Origin: Budorcas taxicolor
Taxonomy: Eukaryota > Chordata > Mammalia > Artiodactyla > Bovidae
DNA: 64,000 nucleotides
NCBI RefSeq assembly: GCF_023091745.1
Contig: NC_068910.1
Span: forward strand, 129,101,170-129,165,169
Direction: 5' to 3'
Shown: piece by piece, positions 23,140-35,157 of the stretch
Layout of the letters: each line of letters starts with the position of its first letter
How positions within the stretch are numbered: position 1 is the stretch's first letter
Notes under the pieces: generated by a model
Databases searched by the model: none
What the model was told of the DNA's origin: nothing
The model's input: only the letters and a program-made list of their open reading frames with translations
Made by a program: the position numbers and the translations under genes

Positions 23140-23330
23140 CAAGTTCCAGAAAATGTATTAAGCATTTTTAGAAATACCTTATCTAAATTTCTTATAACTT
23201 CTATAGATGTGTTCTCATACTTTAGTTAAGGAAATTAGTGCTTAGAGATGTTACACAATTTGCAGATTGCACCATGGTCTATGTGGCTCCAAAGTCCCCA
23301 TTCTTTCAACCATACTACTGTGAAGTGTTC
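23140..23330 (-). mobile_element. MIR SINE fragment
   Basis: GTTAAGGAAATTAGTGCTTA and GGCTCCAAAGTCCCCATTCT fit inverted MIR. Confidence 0.5.
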
Positions 23331-23394
23331 TAAGTTTCTATGTGATTTACCCTATATAAACTAGCTGACATCTGAACAGCATAGAAGCCATGGT

Positions 23395-23850
23395 ACTTCT
23401 TATTGTGCTTTACTAGCTGTATGACGTCGGAGAAGGCGATGGCACCCCACTCCAGTACTCCTGCCTGGAAAATCCCATGGACGGAGGAGCCTGGTAGGCT
23501 GCAGTCCATGTGGTCGCAAAAAGTTGGACACGACTGAGCAACTTCACTTTCACTTCTCACTTTCATGCATTGGAGAAGGAAATGGCAACCCACTCCAGTG
23601 TTCTTGCCTGGAGAATCCCAGGGACAGGGAGCCTGGTGGGCTGCCGTCTATGGGGTCACACAGAGTCAGACACGACTGAAGTGACTTAGCAGTAGCAGCT
23701 GTATGACTTTAGGCAAATCACCTAATCTCTGTATCTCAGCTGCCTCATCCGAAAATGGGGATAGTAATAATACTCTTTTAGGGTTGTGATTAGTTTAAAT
23801 GAATAATTATATGCCAGCTATTTAAAACCATACCTGGTGCGAAATAAGGA
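23395..23850 (+). mobile_element. MIR split by Bov-A2
   Basis: MIR core left part ends TACTAGCTGTATGAC at 23425. It resumes at 23697 with CTGTATGACTTTAGGCAAAT and CTCATCCGAAAATGGGGATA. The interruption is the Bov-A2 at 23426-23696. Confidence 0.75.
23426..23696 (+). mobile_element. Bov-A2 SINE (dimer)
   Basis: Two consecutive Bov-A units, each with ATGGCACCCCACTCC / ATGGCAACCCACTCC and a CACGACTGA tail. Flanked by an 11-bp duplication AGCTGTATGAC at 23415-23425 and 23697-23707. Confidence 0.92.
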
Positions 23851-24529
23851 CAAATGCTAACTGCTACCACCATCATCATCACAGTTACCATTTTCAAAAG
23901 GGAATTGGGGTGCTTAATGTACTAAGCCTTGATAATAAATATTCTTAGAATGTAACACTAAGAACAACTGCTAAAGCCATGAGCTCGAAGTCATCAGTCA
24001 ACAAGTACCCTTTATGTTAGGGACTGAAGCACAAAGAGAAGCATGAGACAAGATCTTTACCTTTAGGTCATTTATAATCTAGGTGAAAAACAAAATGAAA
24101 CTCCCCTGAAGCACTTGAACACTGAATAGACTGGCCCGGACTCAAGCGTGGTCATGAGAAATGTGAGCTGCCTCAGTCAAAGACTTCCTGGAGGAGCTGG
24201 ACTTGGGCTGGGCTTTGCAGAAGGGCAGGATCTGGAGTACAGGTATTCCAGGTGAGGGAGGCCACTCAGCCGTGGAGTGAGGCCAACCTAGTGGGGAGGA
24301 GCATGACTGGACTGAACAGAGAGTGAGCAGCAATATTGAGATTTAGGTTGAATTCCCTTTGGAATGTGTCCTTCCAAAATCACAGAAAATTTTCTTTAAT
24401 CCAGTTAGCTTTAAGCAAGAGAATATGTGGCTTGCAAAGTTATCATTTCTGTCTCTACTCTTTTGAAAACCTTTGGGAATGATCTGTTCTGACGTCCAGA
24501 GTAACACGTCTCCCGTCCCTTCGGCACAG
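23851..24529. other. CFAP91 intron 3' end
   Basis: About 24130-24330 has an L2-like look (TTCCTGGAGGAGCTGGACTT); otherwise unique. No additional exon seen. Confidence 0.4.
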
Positions 24530-24681
24530 TGAGGAACTTTCAGCGGAAGCACATCCTGGCAGCCCATCAGATCATCCACAGGCACACAGAGGACATGCTC
24601 AAGATGCATTTTGCTGAGCAAGGGCGGACATCAGACACTGAGCTACTTGAGGGAGAAACTGAAAATGAGCAGAATACCTAA
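24530..24681 (+). CDS. CFAP91: CFAP91 terminal coding exon
   Basis: This exon enters in phase 1 (valine split G|TG) after the acceptor CCCTTCGGCACAG and runs 49 codons to TAA. It encodes RNFQRKHILAAHQIIHRHTE followed by a less conserved acidic tail ending ENEQNT. The remembered human protein ends in a similar NEN-type tail, so the stop is probably authentic. One base after the stop lies a consensus donor sequence (G|GTGAGT at 24683), which would allow a spliced 3'UTR; the simpler reading is an unspliced 3'UTR reaching the AATAAA at 25073. Confidence 0.92.
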
Positions 24682-25095
24682 GGTGAGTTTGATTTTTCCT
24701 TTGGAAGGGAGCAGGAGGACAAGCAGCATCACTGAGCTCTGTGCTGTACGCTAATAATCATAGTGTGGAAAATGAAGCACTCCCATTTAAATTGGTGCAT
24801 TTCATGCATCTGTTTGACAGGCCTGAAGCAGTTACTGTCTGCCAAGGTTTCCACTACAAATTCAAGAAAAAAGTACCCTTGTGCTTTCTGTCTGTGGCAG
24901 CCCAGACTGAATGCAGGAATACAGGGAAAATATTGGTGCATTGCATCTCGGTTATGGAATCTGCTATTGAAACTGTTAGTTGATATGACAGCAGTTAGAC
25001 TGTTTTGACCAAAAAACAGGACTCAAAATTATTTTTGTAGGTTTTGTTAGCAGATGACTATACTCTATCACAAATAAAGCTACAAAACATGTTTG
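24682..25095 (+). other. CFAP91: CFAP91 3' untranslated region
   Basis: About 410 bp follow the stop codon without a recognisable interspersed repeat. The region ends near a canonical AATAAA, with a GT-rich stretch (TGTTTGTGTT) just after the expected cleavage point. Open frames here (80-81 residues) show no recognisable protein features. The end coordinate is an estimate from the signal position. Confidence 0.6.
25073..25078 (+). terminator. CFAP91: Polyadenylation signal AATAAA
   Basis: Canonical hexamer about 390 bp after the CFAP91 stop, followed 15-30 bp later by a G/T-rich element. It is the first canonical signal after the coding sequence and the best candidate 3' end. Confidence 0.65.
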
Positions 25096-25691
25096 TGTTA
25101 TTTAAAACAAAAGCCTTGTTCTCATGGAATTAGATGAGGTACCCCTGTTGCACTGAGCCGGATGCTCAGCATGGTGTGAGGCACAGCCCGCCCAATTCGA
25201 GCCCTGATGCCCTTTACAGTAGCCACAAGGCTGGGTCTTAGGTGCACCTAACATTCATACTCACAAGATGAAGACAGGCCATGTTTGGTATGATTTGAGT
25301 ATCAATCTCCTCAGAAAGCCATAAGGCCCCACAGCTTCCAACAGCACAGCATCGGGGGTCTCTCTTCCTGTGGGAGCTCTTGCTGAATCCACACAGAGGA
25401 CCATGTATCAGAATCCTTTAGTCCCCAGGTTACAAAGCTCAGATGCAAGGAAAAGAGCTTCGCATTGGGTGGGTGCAGAAGCTGCCTTGGTTTACATGCC
25501 CTGGGACCAGTCTCTCTCATAATTCCATTGGCATAGTTTCCAGGGTCCCCCCAATGGATCTGCCCAGTTACAAAAGTCAGCACACTCAGGAAACCTCTAA
25601 GTTACAGTTTCCTGTTAGGTATTAATAGTTTATTTAAAATCCCTCCCTGTCAGATGCTAGTTACTAATCGGGTCATTTTTACCTTTAGTAA
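25096..25691. other. Intergenic unique sequence after CFAP91
   Basis: No repeat or gene recognised. ORFs of 60-90 residues on both strands are unremarkable. Confidence 0.45.
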
Positions 25692-25700
25692 TGTTGCTTA

Positions 25701-25921
25701 CATGTGTTCAGTCACTCAGTGGTGTCCAGCTCTTTGTGGCCCCATGGACCATAGCCTGCCAGGTTTCTCTGTCCATGGAATTTTCCAAGCAAGAATACTG
25801 GAGTGGGTTGCCATTTCCTCCTCCAGGGGATCTTCCTGACCCAGGGATCGAACCCACATCTCCTATGTCTCCTGCATTGGCAGGCAGACTATTTACTACT
25901 AGCACTACCTGGGAAGTCCAG
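25701..25921 (-). mobile_element. Bov-tA SINE with target duplication
   Basis: Full-length-looking antisense Bov-tA flanked by TGTTGCTTA at 25692-25700 and 25922-25930. Confidence 0.92.
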
Positions 25922-25930
25922 TGTTGCTTA

Positions 25931-26754
25931 GTGACGTAGTTGACACATATACCACCTTATCAGATTACTGGAGAACAGAGCTACCCTCTGAAATTTCAGA
26001 GTAAAATTTTCATGAGAAGGGGTACAGAGTGAACCTTTACCTGTAACTTTTCCCTTAAGCCTCCCATGGTAAGAGGCACACTGTTTGCTATTTTACCCTT
26101 GAGGCTGTGCTATCTGGTTAGGGAAGGCACTAAGGCTTAGGGAGCAATCTCAACCTGGCATCGAGGAGGTTTGGGTGTCGGCAGCCTACCACTAACTGTA
26201 CAATCTTACACTTTCATTGAGGTTTCCTTAAGGAAATTCATTAATAATGAAATAACCTCTGAAATCACTGAAAATATAAGCCATATATTTACATGTAATG
26301 TAACAGCTATATAATAGCTATATAGTATAAATTCAAGAATCAAAGCATTTTGCCTAACTTATTATTGTGTTAAAAATCAGCCTTAGAAGTGCAGTTCCTC
26401 CACTGGGTCCCTTGGATCTCTCCCTATCCAGTTGATGTATGAGAGTGAGGGAAAGAATCTGAGCTTGCACTGGGAAGAACTCAGCTGTAAGGCATTGCCA
26501 GCCAGTGCTCCAGATGGATGAAGGACTGAGTGCTTTGGTCTTGAAATAGTGATCTGGGCAGCATATCACAGCATCCTGTGGACGTATAAAGACCCAACTT
26601 TCTGGTGGAAGATAGGAGATGGTGAAAGGGAAAGTCGCTCAGTCGTTTCCGACTCTTCGCGAGTCCATGGACTATATAGTCCATGGAATTCTCCAGAGGG
26701 GTGATGAGGGCTGACTTAAGGCAATAATATAAATTATAACAGTGAGCCGAGACA
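25931..26754. other. Intergenic sequence with short Bov-tA scrap
   Basis: Mostly unique. A 66-bp Bov-tA end in minus orientation (GAAAGTCGCTCAGTCGTTTC...) lies at 26627-26692. Confidence 0.55.
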
Positions 26755-28580
26755 TACCACTGAGACAGGATGGTGGAGTAGAAGGACATGAGTTTACCTC
26801 TTCTTATGGAAACATCAAAGTCACAACTAACTGCTGAAACTCCACCAGCAGAAAAACGGAACCTATCAAAAAAGATACCCTGCATCCAAAGACAAAGAAG
26901 CCACGATGAGACAACTGGAGGGGCGCAATACAGTCAAATCCCATCCATGCCAGGTGGGTGACCCAGTAACTGGAAAATAATTTTACTGTAGAAGCTCTCC
27001 TACCTGAGTGAAAGATCCGCGCTCCATGTCAGGCTCCCTACCTTGGGGTCTGGCAGTGGGAGGAGGAGCCCCCGAAAACATAGCTTCGAAGGCCATCAAG
27101 ATTTGATCAGAGAAATTCCACAGGACTGGGGGAAACAGAAACTCTGCGTGTGGAGGGTGCACTCAGGGTCTCATGTGGCCCAAGGGGAAAGCGGTAACCT
27201 CTAAGAGACTGGGCCAGACTTCTCTGCTAGTACTGGAAGTCTCCTGCAGAGGCGGGGAGCAACTGTGGCTCAGTGTGGGGACAAGAACGCAGGCAGCAGT
27301 AGTTCTGGGGAGTGCTCATTGGTGTGACCCTCCTAGAGGTTGCCATTTTCTTACTGAGACCTGGCCCCACCCCACAGTCTGTAGGTTTCAGTGTGGGTGC
27401 CTTGGGCCAAACAGCCAACAGGTCAGGAACAAAGCCCTACCCATCAGCAGACATGCTACATGTAAAAGGATGAAATTAGAACACTCAACACCATACACAA
27501 AAATAAACTCAAAAGAGATTAAAGCTCTAAATGTAAAGCCAGACACTATAAAACTCTTAGAGGAAACAAAGAATACTCTTTGGCCTAAATTGCAACAAGA
27601 TCTTTTTTGACTCACCACCTAGAGTAATGAAAATAAAAATAAACAAATGAAACCTAATTAAAAGCTTTTGCACAGCAAAGGAAACCATAAATGAGGCAGA
27701 AAGACATCCCTTAGAATGGAAGAAAATATTTGCAAATGAAGTAAGTGACAAGGGATTAACCTCCAAAATATACAAACAGTTCACGCAGCTCAGTATCAAA
27801 AGCACAAAGCCAATCAAAAAAAAAAAAGGGGGAAGAAGGGCTAAATAGACATTTCTCCAAAGAAGATATATAGATGGCCAGTGGCCAAGAGGCACATGAA
27901 AAGGTGCTCATTACTAATTATTAGAAAAATGCAAATCAAAGCTGCAATGAGATCATCACCTCACACTGACCGCAATGGCCACCGTGAAGGAGCCCACGAA
28001 GTAAATGCTGGAGGGGGTGTGAAGAAAAGGGGCCCTCCTGCACCGCCGGTAGGAATGTCAGTTGGTGCAGCCACTATGGAAAACAATGTGGAAGTTCCTT
28101 AAAAACCTAAACAGAGAACTGCTCTGTGATCCAGCAATTCCACTCCTGGGCATACATCCAGAAAAAACCATGGTTCAAAAGGAAACATTCACCAGTGTTC
28201 ATTAAAGCACTGTTTACAGTAATCAAGGCATGGAAGCAACCTAGACGTCCATCAACAGATGAATGGATACAGATGTGGTGCATGTGTACAGTGGAATATT
28301 ACTCAGCCATAAAAAGGAGTGAAATAAGCCACTTGCAGCAGCATAGGTGGACCTGGAGGTTATCATATCGAGGGAAGTAAGCCAGCCAGCCAGATTATCA
28401 TGCTATCACTTACACATGGAATCTTTTAAAAATGATACAGCTAAACTTATCCACAAAACAGAAATAGACTCACAGACTTAGAGAAAAAAATCATGGTTAC
28501 CAGGGGGGAAGGCGGGGAGGGATAGATTAGGAGTTTGAGACTGACATGTACACATTGCTATATTTAAAATAAAATGCCTT
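26755..28580 (+). mobile_element. Internally deleted L1
   Basis: 26755-27448 matches the L1 5'UTR (ACTGGGGGAAACAGAAACTC; CCTACCCATCAGCAG). At about 27449 it jumps to the ORF2 C-terminal region (TACATGTAAAAGGATGAAAT), followed by the 3' end (CCATCAACAGATGAATGGAT). All of ORF1 and most of ORF2 are missing. The 145-residue ORF at 27173-27610 spans this junction and is not a gene. Confidence 0.75.
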
Positions 28581-28599
28581 TCCCTGAGGAAAAAAAATG

Positions 28600-29440
28600 T
28601 AGCAGGAGAAAGAAAAGTATGGTACTGGCAAAAAAAAAAGGAAATATAGATCAATGGAACTAGATAAAAAGCCCAGAAATAAACCTGCACGTGTGGTCAG
28701 TTAATCTACAGCAAAAGAGGCAAGAACATACGGTAGAGAAAAAGCAGTCTCTTCATTAAGTGGTGCTTACTGAATTGGATAGCTACATGTAAAAAATGAA
28801 ATTAGAGTATTCTTTAACACTATACACAAAAGTAAATTCAGAATACACTAAAGACCTAAATGTAAGGTCAGATACTATAAAACTCAGAGGAAAACACAGG
28901 CAGAATACTCGGACATAAATCACAGCAATAACTTTTTCAGTCCATCTCGAAGAGTAATGGAAATAAAAACAAAAATGGATAAACGGGAAATTAAAGGCTT
29001 TTGCACAGCAAAGGAAACCATAAACAAAACAAAAAGACAACCCACAGAATGGGAGAAAATATTTGCAAGCACTGTGACCAAAAAGGGGTAAGTTTCCAAA
29101 ATTTATAACCAGCTCATGAAGCTCAATATAAAAAAAACTCAAACAATCAAAAAATAAATTATGCTTATCAGTGAGGAACGGTGGTGGGGGAGGGATAAAT
29201 TGGGAGTTTGAGATTGACATACACACACACACACACACTGCTGTATTAAAATAGGTAACCAATGAAGACCTATTGTATAGCACAGGGAATCTGCTCAGTA
29301 CTCATAAAAACCTACGTGGGAAAAGAATCTGAGAAAGAATAGATACACAGGTATGTATAACTCAGTCACTTTGCTGTACACCTGAAATGTACACAACATT
29401 GTTAAGCAACTATACTCCAATATAAAATAAATTTAAATAG
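28600..29440 (+). mobile_element. L1 3' end, second copy in tandem
   Basis: ORF2 C-terminus again (AGAAATAAACCTGCACGTGT) with a fuller 3'UTR ending CTATACTCCAATATAAAATA. It includes an AC run at about 29220-29238. Same orientation as the preceding L1. Confidence 0.75.
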
Positions 29441-30011
29441 TAAATCAGCCTTAATGTTAGAGCAGTCACTATTTCTACATGCAAATTTAATAAGATTAAT
29501 AATTATTCTCATAATAGGTGGCTGAAAAGCTGAGCAGTACTTCCATGAGCTTTATAAGACCAGAGGACAAAAACTGGAGTCAAGGTTGAGACCCTGGTGA
29601 ACATCCTCTGTTTAGGCTGGGACTCCACAAGGCCGTGCCCTAGTAGAAAGTGTCCATTAGAAGTAACCATCCTTGAATAGACTACAGTTTAGCTTCTAAT
29701 CACCTGAATGATCCCCAAAACCCTCAGTTGCACAAAATGAATTTAAAAGATCCTTGATTCGTGTTGCCTCAAAGAAATTATCAGAAACAAAACTTAAATT
29801 CTCCTTGGAGAAAGTTGGCATCATCCTAGACCTGAATTTATTTTCAGAATTTTTCATGAATAATTTCCAAGCAAGGATATACAGGTACATGAAGGATATA
29901 CAGGTACATGACAACTTGAACAAGTAGCAGAAAGCACAGATAATAGAAACAAACCTAAAGGGATCTAAAATTGGAATTACTAGACACAGACTTTAGAATA
30001 ACTGTGCTTAC
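29441..30011 (+). mobile_element. Unique spacer, then L1M ORF1 fragment
   Basis: 29441-29930 is not recognised, apart from a short tandem duplication of GGATATACAGGTACATGA near 29875-29910. About 29950-30011 matches old L1 ORF1 text (GACACAGACTTTAGAATAAC) that continues at 33459 after the MaLR insertion. Confidence 0.55.
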
Positions 30012-33000
30012 TGCTATACACTTCTAGCCTCCAGAACTGTGAGAAAATACATTTTTGTTGTTTAAATCACCCAGTGCATGGTATTTCGTTATGGCAGTCC
30101 GAGCCAAGACAGATTTTGGTACCAAAAGTGAAGCTGCTGTAATAATACCTAAATCTGTGGAAGCAACTTGAGAACTGGATAATGTGTAGAGATGGGAAGA
30201 TTTTTGAGGTGCATGCTGAGAATATGGATGTTAAGGGCAGTTCTGGCGAGGTCTTAGATGGAAATGTGGAATGTGTTACTAGAAACTGGAGGAAGGGCAA
30301 TCCATGTTATAAAGTGGCAAAGAACTTGGCTGAACTGTGTTCTAGTGTTTTGTGGAAGATAGAACTTCTAAGCAATGAAACTTGATATTTAGCTGAGAAA
30401 ATGTCTATGCAAAGTGTTGAAGGAGCAACTTGGTTCCTTCTGACTGCTTTTATGGTAAAATATGAAAGGAGAGAGATAAACTGGAGAAGGAATGGTTAAG
30501 CAAAAAACAAGGATTTGTAGATTTGGAAAATTCTCAGCCTAGCCATATTTCAAAAAGTGAGAAAGTCCATTCTGAGAAAGAATTCTAAGGGTATAGCTGA
30601 GCAGCTATCTAATAAGGAGTCTATGGAATTGGAAGAGCAGGAACACTGCTGGTTTGAAATGAAGGAATGGATATGCTGTGAAATGAAGGAAGGCTGTCAG
30701 ACTTGTCCGGTTTGACAGGATTATACAGTAGAGCCATTATGCTGCAAATGTGCACCATTATTTAAGAAGAGAGAAAACTAATGCTGAAGGCGATTCAGAG
30801 CTTGTCAACCAGTGTTCCAGTTTCCACAGGTCAGATGGCCTCTGCTCAGAACTGAAGGACAGGACTGCCTATGGCGCCCTACCTGGATCTCCAAAGTGGC
30901 CATGAAGATGGGGTACACCAGAGCTGGAGGGGCGGGCCACTCCGAGAGCCATAGAGAAATGCTGCCATCCCAGTGGACCTAGTAGGCAGGACATTGCACC
31001 AAAGGGAATTAAGCTCAAGCTTCAAGATCCAATAGAATTTGTCTAGCTAAACCTTGGTCTTGCTTGGGACCCATTAGTCCTTTCTTCCTTCTGATTTCTC
31101 CCTTTTGGAATGGGACTATCTTTCCTATGCCTGTCCCACCACTGTATTTTGGAAGTGCATAATGTATCTGGTTCACAGCTGGAGAGGAATATTGCCTCTG
31201 GAAGATCATACCTTTGAGTCTCCCCCATTTCTGATTTAGATGACAATTTGGATTTGAGACCTTAGAATTGGTGCCTGAATGAGTTAAGACTCTGGGGGCT
31301 GTTGAGGTGGAACGAATGTATCCTGCATGTGAGAAGAACATGATTTTGGGAGGCTTTGGTGGAATGCAATACAGTGAACTGTGTCCTCCCCAAATTCGTA
31401 CGTTGAAGCCCTAACCTCCTATATGATGTCATTTGGAAATGAGGACTGTGAGATAGAATTAGATGGGACACAGCAAGAAGGCAGCCATCTACAAGCCATG
31501 AAGAGAGTTCTCCCCAGAAACTGATCATGCTGGCACCTGATCTTGGACTTCAGCCCTCCAGAACTGTGAGAAAATAAATTTCTAATAACTAAAACAATCT
31601 TGAGAAGAATAAAGCTGGAGGTATAATTCACCCTGATTTCAAACTATACTACAGGGCTACAGTAATCAAAACTGTATAGTACTGGCATGAAAACAGACAA
31701 ATAGATCAATGGGAAAGAACAGAGAGCCCGTAAATCTACACTTATATAGGCAATTAATCTACACAAAAGAGGCAAGAATATACAATGGGGAAAATGCAGC
31801 TTTTTCAATAAACGGTATTGGGGAAACAAGACAGCTACACGGAAAAGAAACTGGACTGCTTCCTCACACCATGCACAAAAATAAATATAAGACCTGAAAC
31901 CATAAAACTTCTAGAAGAAAACATAAGCAGGATGCTCTTTGACACTGACCTTCATATTATATACATATAAAGAGAGAGAGAGGTGCAAGGGAACCAAAGC
32001 AAAAATAAATAGGATCACATCAAATTAAAAATCTTTCCATCAGTTAAAGAAATGATCAACAAAATGAAAAGGCCACATACTGAATGGGCGAAGACATTTG
32101 CAAATTTATGCATATTTGCCAGACGTTTGCAAGTTTATAAATACATATATTTACATATTTATAAGGGGTTAATATCCAATACATATGAAGAACTCACATA
32201 ACTTCAGAAAAAATAACAGAGGATCTGAGTAGACTTTCCAAAAAAGACACACAGATGGCCAATACGCATATGAAAAGATCCTCAACATCAATAATCAATA
32301 ATCAGAGAAATGCAAATCAAAACCACAGTGAGATATCATTCCATATCTCACGTTTGTCAGAATGGCTGTTATAAAAAAGACCACAAATAACAAGTGTTGG
32401 AGAGGTAGTAGAGAAAAGAGAATTTCGTGCACTGTCAGCAAAAATGTGAATTGGTACAGCCACTATGGAAAACGGTATGGAGATTCCTCAAAAAATTAAA
32501 AATAGACCACTGTATGATCCAGCAATTCCATTGCTGGTATTTATCCAAAGAAAATGAAAACAATAATTAGGAAAGGTATGTGTACCCCTATTTTCATAGC
32601 AGCATTATTTACAATTGTTAAGATGTAAAAGTAACATAAATACCCATTAGTAGATGAATGGATAAAGACGTGGTAAATATACACAGTGGAATATTACTCA
32701 GAAGAAAGAAGGAAACTTTGCCATTTGTGACAACATGGATGGAACCAGAGACTATTATGCTAAGTGAAATAAATCAGACAGAGAAAGACAAATACTGTCT
32801 GATTTCACTTACATGTGAGATCTAAAAAACAAAAGGAAACAGAAAATATAACCATACAGAAACAGTGTCGTAGCTATAGAGACAAACAGGTGGTTGCCAT
32901 GGTTTCCAGAAGGGAAGGGGTGGGTGGGAGAGAGAAATAGGTGAGGGAGATAAGAGGTACAAACTTCTAGCTGCAAAGTAAATGAGTCACGGGCATGAAA

Positions 33001-33453
33001 TATACAGTTTGGAGAATATAGTCAATAATTATGGTATATCTTTGCATGGTGACAGATCATAACCGGACTTATCATGCTGATCATTTTGACATGTATAGAA
33101 AAATTGAATCACTTTGTTATGTAACTGGAACTAACATAATTTTGTAGGTCAAGTATACTTTAAAAACAAACTCAGAAAAAGAGATCAGATTTGTGGTTAC
33201 CAGAGGTGTTAGGAGGAAAAGGGGAAATCGGACAAATGCAATCAAAAGGTATAAACTTTCAGTTATAAGATAAATAAGTACCAGGGATGAAATAAACATG
33301 ATAAATATAGTCAACATTGCTGTTTGTTACATGTGAAAAATTTTAAGAGAGTAAATACTAAGGGTTCTCATTTAAAAAAGAAAAGAAAATATGTTTCTGC
33401 TATTTAAGCTGCCTAGTCTAAGGTATTTTGTTCTGGCATCCTGAGCTAAGGCA
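30012..33453 (+). mobile_element. ERVL-MaLR (MLT1-like) provirus, split by L1
   Basis: Short 5' LTR remnant (30012-30111, TGCTATACA...AAGACA), a non-coding MaLR-type internal region (30112-31364), and a 3' LTR beginning TGCAATACAG at 31365. The 3' LTR is interrupted by an L1 (31584-33385) and ends at GCTAAGGCA (33453). Five-bp flanks CTTAC (30007-30011) and CTTAG (33454-33458) fit a MaLR target duplication. The 5' LTR keeps its first nine bases, then skips to the last ~90 bp. No gag/pol/env coding capacity is seen. Confidence 0.75.
31584..33385 (+). mobile_element. L1 (ORF2 C-term + 3'UTR) inside MaLR 3' LTR
   Basis: Starts in L1 ORF2 (CTACAGTAATCAAAACTGTA) and proceeds to the 3'UTR. Flanked by imperfect 13-bp repeats AAAATAAATTTCT (31571-31583) and AAAATATGTTTCT (33386-33398). 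Frameshifted throughout. Confidence 0.8.
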
Positions 33454-33458
33454 CTTAG

Positions 33459-34865
33459 TATGTTCAAAGAAATGAAAGTCAATATTGAGATTTTTAAGAG
33501 AAAAAGAAATGACTTAAAAAAACAATATATAGCAGATTTTGAAGAAAGTAGGAATTCTAGAATTTAAAAATATAGCAGTCAACATGAGAAACTCAAATAG
33601 CAGGATATATACAGCTGAAGGAAAACTAGCAAAGTAGATCAGAATAATTTATGTAGAAAGAATCAGAGAGCCAGAGTTGGAAACGACAGAAGAGGATAGA
33701 GTAGGATGACTTAATCCTTAGGAAGGGACAGAAGAGAAGTAGGCATGGGCTAATTCAAGAGCGTTGACTTCTAACAGAAGATATGTGTTGGGAAATTATA
33801 TAAAATATGAATTTTCTGAAACTGATAAAAGTCAATGTTTAGAAGGCTTCTCAACCCTGAGTAGACAAAAAGAAATCTATATCTATATACATTTTTAAAT
33901 GACTACTGAAAAGAAATCTTAAGTGTTAAGAAAGAAAAGATGAATTACCTTCAGAAGAGTAAAAATTAGGCTGACAGTTAACTTCTCACCAGAAACAAAA
34001 ACAGAACATAATGGAATGATATATTCAGTGTGCTTAAATAGTGTTAATAAAGTAGAATTCTATACCTTGCAAAAATACTCTTTGAGAATGACAGTAAAAA
34101 GACATTTTCATATAAATGAAACAAAATTTGTCACTATGACATGTTCTTTAAGCAAAAGGAAAATTGGAAGGCTGGAGATAAATGAAGGATTAACATATGG
34201 ATAAGTAGGTATTGACTGCATATAACAACAAGAAGAAGAAACAGCAACAATGGCAGCAACTCAGTTATACAACAAGAGCAGTATGTAAGTTAGAAAGGGC
34301 ATAGATGGATTAAATTGTCCTAAGCCACTTGCTTTCTCTAGGAGGATAAAAGTATCATCTAATATTATGACTGATAACTCAAGGAAACATTTTGTATCCT
34401 TTAGGGTAACTCCTAAAGGATACTGAAAACATTTAAACCAATAGAAGAAAATGGAATAAACAGAAAACATTGAATACAAAAGGAGGGCAGAAAGGACAGG
34501 AAGAAGGAAACAGAACCAATAGAAAGCACTGAATAAAATGATAGGTGTTTATCACTGATTTGTCATTAATTACACTAAATGTCAATGGACTAAATGCTCA
34601 AAATCAGAATTTGTCGGACTGAATTAAAAAAAACTCAATCGTATACCTAAAATTTTATGAGACATATATAAAGTCTAAATAGAATGGTTTCAAAAAGAGT
34701 AAAAGATACCATGAAAACATCATCCACAAGAAAGCTGATGTAACTATATTAATAACAAGGTTTTAAGCCAGAAAGCACTTATTAGAGCAAAAGAGGGACA
34801 CTTCAGGTTTAATTCACGGGGAAGGCAAAGTGATTCACAATTTTAATATATCTAGTAATATGGCC
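33459..34865 (+). mobile_element. Old L1 ORF1 to early ORF2
   Basis: Resumes directly after the MaLR (TATGTTCAAAGAAATGAAAG) and continues through the ORF1-ORF2 linker (ACAGTAAAAAGACATTTTCA) to early ORF2 (AATGTCAATGGACTAAATGC). Many stops. Confidence 0.65.
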
Positions 34866-34890
34866 TTTTTGGAGGAGGCCAAACTACAGG

Positions 34891-35075
34891 TTGCTTGGAG
34901 GGATTGGGGAACAGGAGGAGAAGGGGACGACAGAGGATGAGATGGTTGGATGGCATCACCGACTCAATGGACATGAGTTTGAATAAACTCTGGGAATTGG
35001 TGATGGACAAGGAGGCCTGATATGCTGGGATTCATGGGGTCACAAAGAGTCCAACAGGACTGAGCGACTGAACTG
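34891..35075 (+). mobile_element. BovB LINE 3' end
   Basis: AGGGATTGGGGAACAGGAGG-type BovB tail ending GACTGAACTG. Perfect 10-bp duplication AAACTACAGG at 34881-34890 and 35076-35085. Confidence 0.88.
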
Positions 35076-35157
35076 AAACTACAGGGAGGGAACACAGTCC
35101 CACCCATAGCAGAAAACTGGATTAAAGGTTTACTGAGCATGGCCTTGCCCACTAGAG

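Larger units (their letters stand above)
3559..25095 (+). other. CFAP91: CFAP91 (MAATS1/AAT1) gene, 3' portion
   Basis: Seven exons splice in frame to a 316-residue C-terminus that ends in a stop codon at 24679-24681. The peptide matches, from memory, the C-terminal part of human CFAP91 (about 767 residues), including stretches such as LQKLLRGRVVQ, GKEKRLELIQELRT, LVENHLAGLEGR and QRKHILAAHQIIH. CFAP91 is a ciliary/flagellar axoneme protein. Its Chlamydomonas counterpart FAP91 belongs to the calmodulin- and spoke-associated complex at the base of the radial spokes. Human mutations cause sperm flagellum defects, and the mammalian protein was first described as a testis partner of MYCBP (AMY-1). 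The 5' exons lie left of the window. Introns 1-4 are phase 0, intron 5 phase 2 and intron 6 phase 1. Intron 6 is 10.6 kb, mostly because of a nested L1/BovB block. Confidence 0.93.

Noticed and set aside
29220..29238. CRISPR-like or regulatory direct repeats
   Set aside because: Only simple AC repeats and retroelement copies; no spaced direct-repeat array anywhere in the window.
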